From Thermoplasmata archaeon (GTDB taxonomy: Archaea; Thermoplasmatota; Thermoplasmata; Lutacidiplasmatales; UBA184), in the NCBI GenBank assembly GCA_027306505.1, contig DAHUZP010000057.1, positions 1 to 64,000 of the forward strand: DNA of 64,000 nucleotides, written 5' to 3'. Both the position numbers and the translations under genes were made by a program. Shown piece by piece: positions 60,305 through 64,000 of the stretch (its first letter is position 1; every line of letters starts with the position of its first letter). The notes under the pieces are model-generated. The model made no database searches and had not been told where the DNA came from. It worked only from the letters and a program-made list of their open reading frames with translations.

Positions 60305-61504
60305 TTACGCGGGGTCATGGGGACCGGGTCGGGGTCCTGGACCCGCGCCCGTCGGCGCGTCCTCCTCCACGGAGGAGTGGTCGACAGGCTCCCCTTCCTC
60401 TTCGGCCGGGCCCGCCTCTCCCTGGCCTTCCGGCGCAGCCTCCTCCGTCGTCCCCTCTTCCTTGGAGGGGTTCTTGGGCTTCTCAGAGGAGCCCGAGGGC
60501 GAGGGCTCCGCCCCCTTCTCGCGCCGTCCTCGCAGGACGGCGTAGGTCGCGACGACACAGACGGCGACGACGGCGGCGCCCACGCTCGCCGCCTCGGCGA
60601 GCTCGAGGAGCGTCGGTCCGCTCGATCGGCCCGAGCCGCCCGTCGGGGACGTCCCGCTCCCCGGAGCGGGCCCCGTCGTGAAGTTGAGCTCCACCGGCCG
60701 TGAGAGATGGACCCCCAGCAGGCTCTCGGCCGCCGTCGAGACCTCGACACGGTAGGTGGTGTTCGCCTGGAAGAGGTGGGCATGGGCCCAGCTCAGCGTA
60801 TAGCCCCCCGCCCCGGGCTGTCCCCCCACGACCGCAGGCACGATGGAGAAGTTGCCCTCTAGGCTCGAGGGGTTCATCGGTAGGTCGAAGCTCAGCACCA
60901 CGCTCGCGTTGAGGGGGATCCCCCTCGCGCCCTCGGTCGGGCACGTCGCGGAGACCTGAGGGGTCGAGGTTGTCGAGGCGAGCTCGGTGCTGAACTGGGA
61001 GGTCCAGGCGGAGCTCAACGGTAGCCCCGACGCGCTCCGGGCGGAGGTCGCCACGTGGACGAGGTAGGTGGTCCCGTAGTCGAGCGGGGCGGAGAGGGTC
61101 CAGTTGAGGTAGGTGTGGCTGATGACGGAGGAGGTCCCTGCGACCGGGGGGGAGATGGAGAAAGCGGAGGTCGTGCTCGAGGGATCCATGGGCTGGCTGA
61201 AGCGTACAGAGAGGTTCGTCCAGGGCGAGAGGTTCGCGCTGCAATTCCCAGGATAGGTGGAGACCACGAACGGGGCGGTCGCTGGAAGCGAGCCCTCCGT
61301 CCAGGGAGAGAGGGAGGTCCCTTGGGCTTGGAGCGGAGCTTGAAGGGTCGATGAGGAGGGGAGGACGCTCCCCACCAGGAGGGCCACGAGAACGCTGAGG
61401 ACCCCAATCGCCCAGAAGGCCCTGGGGACGGTATGGACGGCGGGAGCCCTGAGGGGTATCGGAGCTTCCCAGGGGGCCCTTGGGCGGTCTTGGGTCGTGA
61501 ACAT
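60305..61504 (-). CDS. Surface protein with two Big_5-type Ig domains
   Basis: The 399-residue protein has an export segment at about residues 28-48 (AFWAIGVLSVLVALLVGSVL), two Big_5/SbsA-Ig-like domains (PFVVSTYPGNCSANLSPWTNLSVRFSQPMDPSS is split by a Cys; and VSATCPTEGARGIPLNASVVLSFDLPMN), each with the FSxPMDPSS strand and a YxVxVxTxARSxxG end, one transmembrane helix near 300-325, and a Glu/Pro-rich cytoplasmic tail. It is likely part of the cell surface. Its start is divergent from the winged-helix gene. Confidence 0.85.
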   Translation of the reverse strand: MFTTQDRPRAPWEAPIPLRAPAVHTVPRAFWAIGVLSVLVALLVGSVLPSSSTLQAPLQAQGTSLSPWTEGSLPATAPFVVSTYPGNCSANLSPWTNLSVRFSQPMDPSSTTSAFSISPPVAGTSSVISHTYLNWTLSAPLDYGTTYLVHVATSARSASGLPLSSAWTSQFSTELASTTSTPQVSATCPTEGARGIPLNASVVLSFDLPMNPSSLEGNFSIVPAVVGGQPGAGGYTLSWAHAHLFQANTTYRVEVSTAAESLLGVHLSRPVELNFTTGPAPGSGTSPTGGSGRSSGPTLLELAEAASVGAAVVAVCVVATYAVLRGRREKGAEPSPSGSSEKPKNPSKEEGTTEEAAPEGQGEAGPAEEEGEPVDHSSVEEDAPTGAGPGPRPGPHDPA

Positions 61505-61538
61505 CGCTCTAATCGCGAGGGGCGTGAGCCGACCTACC

Positions 61539-61548
61539 GAAATATAGG
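61539..61548 (+). promoter_or_regulatory. TATA box for the winged-helix/methyltransferase pair
   Basis: GAAATATAGG is centred about 28 nt before GTG 61571, which selects that GTG as the start over upstream in-frame codons. Confidence 0.6.
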
Positions 61549-61570
61549 CGAGGGCCCCCTATGGCACCTC

Positions 61571-61960
61571 GTGCCCGAGCGGCGGTACAAGGGGTACCGG
61601 ATCTACGCCTACATCGCCCTCGCACGCCTCTTCGCGGAGCTCAACCTCGAGCTCCAGCAGCCGGACGTCATCGCCCGGGCGAGCGAGGCCCTGGGGCGTC
61701 TCACCACGCGGGTGAGCAAGGAAGAGATCCTCCACGCGATCCGCTCGAACTCCCACATGACCGAGAAGGTGATCGAGTACCTCGTGGCGGAGGGCTACGT
61801 GGAGGTCCGCAAGGACGACCGGGGCTACGATGTCCGGATCACACCTTCGGGGGTGGAGCACCTCAAGCGCTACGACGCGTTCTATCGGGAGCTCTATCGC
61901 AAGGAGCTCCGGGACCACGTACGCTATACTCCCCGCCCGGAGTACCTGAGGACCGAGTGA
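61571..61960 (+). CDS. Winged-helix DNA-binding protein, 129 aa
   Basis: The product PERRYKGYRIYAYIALARLFAEL leads into a winged helix (TRVSKEEILHAIRSNSHMTEKVIEYLVAEGYVEVRKD is one helix-turn-helix with wing, best read in parts) and a charged C-terminal helix (HLKRYDAFYRELYRKELRDH). MarR/PadR-like folds look similar. The ATG at 61561 is in another frame. The start at GTG 61571 rests on the TATA spacing. It lies 18 bp before the methyltransferase gene. Confidence 0.7.
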   Translation: MPERRYKGYRIYAYIALARLFAELNLELQQPDVIARASEALGRLTTRVSKEEILHAIRSNSHMTEKVIEYLVAEGYVEVRKDDRGYDVRITPSGVEHLKRYDAFYRELYRKELRDHVRYTPRPEYLRTE

Positions 61961-61978
61961 CGGGGGGAGCGGTCGCCC

Positions 61979-62656
61979 GTGGGCGAGTGGACCGATTGGC
62001 ACAAGGGCTACGGGAAGGACGGGCCGCACGCCGGTCGCCTCGAGGTCGTCCGAAGGTGCGTCTCCGAGGCCCTGGACCGCGCGGCCCCGGGACCGCTGCG
62101 GGTGGTCAGCCTGTGCGCGGGTGACGGCCGCGACCTGCTCGAGGTCCTGCCATCTCACCCCCGCAGGTCTGCCGTCAGCGCGCGCCTCGTGGACTCGGAG
62201 CCCGCTCTCGTCCAAGCGGGTCGAGCCCGGATCGCTGACGCACGGCTCGAGCGTGTCGAGTTCGTGCTCGGCGATGCCTCGCGCACGATGGTCCTCGAGG
62301 GCGCCGTCCCGGCCGAGGTCGTGCTCGCCTGCGGGATCTTCGGCAACATCTCCGACGAGGACGTGCACAACACGGTCCGCCACCTTCCGGAGCTCTGCGC
62401 GCAGGGGGCGACGGTGGTCTGGACCCGGGGGCGATTCCCTCCGGACCTCACCCCCACGGTCCGTAGGTGGTTCGCCGAGGAAGGGTTCCGCGAGCTCGAG
62501 TTCGTCGAGGTCCCCGGCTCGACGGCCTCGGTGGGGGTCCATGTGTGGCCAGGCCCGTCGAGGCCGTTCCGCCCTGACGTGCGGCTGTTCACCTTCCTCC
62601 CGAAGGAGCAGCGCCCGTCGCAGCGACGAGCGGACCCACGGCCCGCGACCGCTTGA
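61979..62656 (+). CDS. Class I SAM-dependent methyltransferase
   Basis: The 225-residue protein has the SAM motif RVVSLCAGDGRDLLEV (motif I), an acidic end in ARLVDSEPALVQAG (motif II), VEFVLGDASRTM and VVLACGIFGNISDED. The start GEWTDWHKGYGKDG (GTG 61979) is like small-molecule or lipid methyltransferases; I cannot name the substrate. It is probably co-transcribed with the winged-helix gene. Confidence 0.85.
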   Translation: MGEWTDWHKGYGKDGPHAGRLEVVRRCVSEALDRAAPGPLRVVSLCAGDGRDLLEVLPSHPRRSAVSARLVDSEPALVQAGRARIADARLERVEFVLGDASRTMVLEGAVPAEVVLACGIFGNISDEDVHNTVRHLPELCAQGATVVWTRGRFPPDLTPTVRRWFAEEGFRELEFVEVPGSTASVGVHVWPGPSRPFRPDVRLFTFLPKEQRPSQRRADPRPATA

Positions 62657-62675
62657 GGTCGCCCCCGCGCCCCCG

Positions 62676-63497
62676 TTAAGGGACGCCCACGACGAGCGGG
62701 ACGAACTCGTAGGTCCCGTCGGGGTTCTCGGTGATGATCTCGGTGTTCACCCGGTAGGTGCGCAGCCCCTTGTGGAGGATCGCGGGGTGGCCCACCGCGT
62801 ACTCGTAGACCTCCTGGGCGAGCGCGGTTCCCTTCGGACGCAGGAGGACCAGCCGCACCAGCTGCGAGGGGAAGCGAGAGGAGATGCCCTGCAGGTCCAC
62901 CTCCAGCTGCTGGAGGTCCTGGAGTCCCACGTTCTCGGGGCCCAGGCGGGCGAGCAGCAGGAAGCCGGGCTCGCCGCCGCCCGTGAGCCCCCAGCGGAAG
63001 CCTGCGGGCCGAGCGATCGCGAGGTCGAACTTCACCGGGCGTCCGCGCACGTCCCAGCTCACCTGGTAGCGCAGGCGGTCCGGGTTCTCCCGCAGCGCCT
63101 CCCCCACCTTCGTGCTCGAGGTCGCGAAGTAGTGGGCGAGCCGCTCGATCGGTGTGCGGCCCTCGGGGATCTTCACGATAGGCTCCGCGTCCCGGACGAG
63201 CCGGATGGTCCGGTGGCGGGCGACGAACCCCCGGAAGAACCGGTCGGTCTCCCGCAGCAGGAGGACCGCGACCACGCCCAGGGCGAGCCCGAGCACCGAG
63301 ACGAAGGCGAGGAGCCCGCTCGTCGCGAGCCCCACCGCGAGCAGGACCAGCATCAGCAGGATCCAGAAGATGGAGATGAGCAGGTTCGCCCAGTACATCC
63401 GGCGGGCCGTGGGGGCCATCCCCGCGACCCGGTCGGACAGGTCGAAGATGGCCGAGATCGGGTCCTCCACGCCGGGAGGGGCGGGGCCAGTGGCCAC
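62676..63497 (-). CDS. Hypothetical protein with two membrane helices and a soluble domain, 273 aa
   Basis: After a charged start, two helices lie near residues 38-58 (LLISIFWILLMLVLLAVGL) and 60-80 (LLAFVSVLGLALGVVAVLLL). The rest is cytoplasmic: FVARHRTIRLVRDAEPIVKI, YQVSWDVRGRPVKFDLAIARP and LEVDLQGISSRFPSQLVRL. The family is not known to me. The GTG start at 63495-63497 matches the TATA element. Confidence 0.7.
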   Translation of the reverse strand: MATGPAPPGVEDPISAIFDLSDRVAGMAPTARRMYWANLLISIFWILLMLVLLAVGLATSGLLAFVSVLGLALGVVAVLLLRETDRFFRGFVARHRTIRLVRDAEPIVKIPEGRTPIERLAHYFATSSTKVGEALRENPDRLRYQVSWDVRGRPVKFDLAIARPAGFRWGLTGGGEPGFLLLARLGPENVGLQDLQQLEVDLQGISSRFPSQLVRLVLLRPKGTALAQEVYEYAVGHPAILHKGLRTYRVNTEIITENPDGTYEFVPLVVGVP

Positions 63498-63518
63498 GGT
63501 GAGAAGGTCGGTCTCTTG

Positions 63519-63528
63519 CTATATGAAT
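63519..63528 (-). promoter_or_regulatory. TATA box for the 273-aa membrane-protein gene
   Basis: On the minus strand TTCATATAGC is centred about 26 nt before GTG 63497, predicting a leaderless GTG-started transcript. Confidence 0.6.
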
Positions 63529-63608
63529 CCCTCAGAAGGATTCGACCGGCTACCATCTGCGTGGGGTCCCATTGACCCCCTCGACCCTGGCGAAGACAAG
63601 GTGAGATC

Positions 63609-64000
63609 ATGCATCTCCCAGCCTCCACCGCACGACCGCGTCCGAATCCGACGAACGTAGAGCTCCCCTGGCGAGCGCGCACGTGGCTGCCGCGCCGGAG
63701 GAGCGCCCGCCTGGGCTATGCTCTCGTGCCGGGGCTGCTCTTCCTGGTCCTCGTCGTCCCGACCCTCGCCTTCGCTCCCGCGATGCCCTCGAGCTCGGCT
63801 CCCGTGCACCTCTCGGCGAGCGCTCCCGCCCTTGCGCCGTCGGACAACGGCACGTGCGGGGGCAGCGGCGGAGGGAGCTCCGCGCCCGCGGACGGCGGCG
63901 GAGAGGGCCCCTGCGGCACCTGGGCCTGGGGCGCCGCGGCGAACCTCACCGCGGGGTTCGAGTACGAGGGAGCCTACAACGCGACGCAGTTCCTCACCGG
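63609..64000 (+). CDS. N-terminal part of a secreted protein (runs off the window)
   Basis: ATG 63609 opens a frame that is still open at the window end (130 codons). Residues about 37-56 (LGYALVPGLLFLVLVVPTLAFA) are a signal peptide or anchor, followed by a Ser/Ala/Pro-rich mature start and a Gly-rich segment with two cysteines (NGTCGGSGGG, GPCGTWAWG), then AANLTAGFEYEGAYNATQF, which looks like the first folded domain. It resembles the other large surface proteins of this window. Confidence 0.7.
   Translation, partial: MHLPASTARPRPNPTNVELPWRARTWLPRRRSARLGYALVPGLLFLVLVVPTLAFAPAMPSSSAPVHLSASAPALAPSDNGTCGGSGGGSSAPADGGGEGPCGTWAWGAAANLTAGFEYEGAYNATQFLT

Overview
The window is GC-rich archaeal chromosome. 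The archaeal assignment rests on uL1-uL10-P1, eL42-eS27-aIF2alpha-Nop10, aIF5A with its hypusine site, Nop5-fibrillarin, aTrm56, DtdA, an Sm-like protein, mevalonate kinase, and the two prenyltransferases of ether-lipid synthesis (GGGP and DGGGP synthases). The high GC, the many secreted PKD/Ig/YVTN proteins with Ala/Pro-rich tails, and a Bat-type HTH-10 relic suggest a non-marine Thermoplasmatota lineage; that is inference, not proven. Many genes have a TATA-like element 22-32 nt before the start codon, so leaderless or near-leaderless transcripts look common. Neighbouring genes often overlap by 4 bases (ATGA or GTGA).

Layout. 1-3.3 kb: a loosely packed stretch with a gene tail, two unknown proteins, a decayed HTH-10 regulator and a cysteine-less HesB-like protein. 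3.3-10.4 kb: a YVTN-repeat surface protein, a DRG GTPase, and a minus-strand operon purF-nop5-flpA. 10.4-12.8 kb: the ribosomal stalk operon rpl1-rpl10-rpl12 on the minus strand, with a zinc-ribbon gene upstream. 13-19 kb: a dienelactone-hydrolase-like protein with a long charge-segregated tail, then eL42-eS27-aIF2alpha-Nop10, a winged-helix regulator, aTrm56 and mevalonate kinase. 19-26 kb: YchF, a PduO-type adenosyltransferase, and a 1,695-residue surface protein with five related modules plus PKD/Ig domains. 26-32.9 kb: a ribbon-helix-helix regulator with a probable self-operator, aIF5A, a roughly 1,500-residue coiled-coil protein, and tRNA-Glu(CTC).

32.95-41.59 kb is a mobile island placed 8 bp after tRNA-Glu. 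It is bounded by 110-bp inverted repeats (103/110 identical) and flanked by a 10-bp direct repeat. It contains an IS3-type element, an IS110-type element, an ISAzo13-type remnant, an intact IS4-type element with terminal repeats and a 10-bp target duplication, an MFS exporter, and a probable graspetide (omega-ester RiPP) pair: a 53-residue precursor followed by a MvdD-like ATP-grasp maturase. Removing the IS4 element places the MFS gene and the precursor divergently about 280 bp apart, which suggests one precursor-maturase-exporter cluster. This is the most novel item in the window.

41.9-64 kb returns to housekeeping and surface genes: Sm-like protein, a membrane-fused phosphoesterase, DtdA, a paired M16 peptidase (one active, one inactive subunit), a four-helix membrane protein with a zinc ribbon, DGGGP and GGGP synthases with a DUF2070 membrane protein, two zinc-ribbon proteins of unknown role, an M20 peptidase, an RDD protein, a Big_5-type surface protein, a winged-helix/methyltransferase pair, and the start of another secreted protein cut by the window edge.
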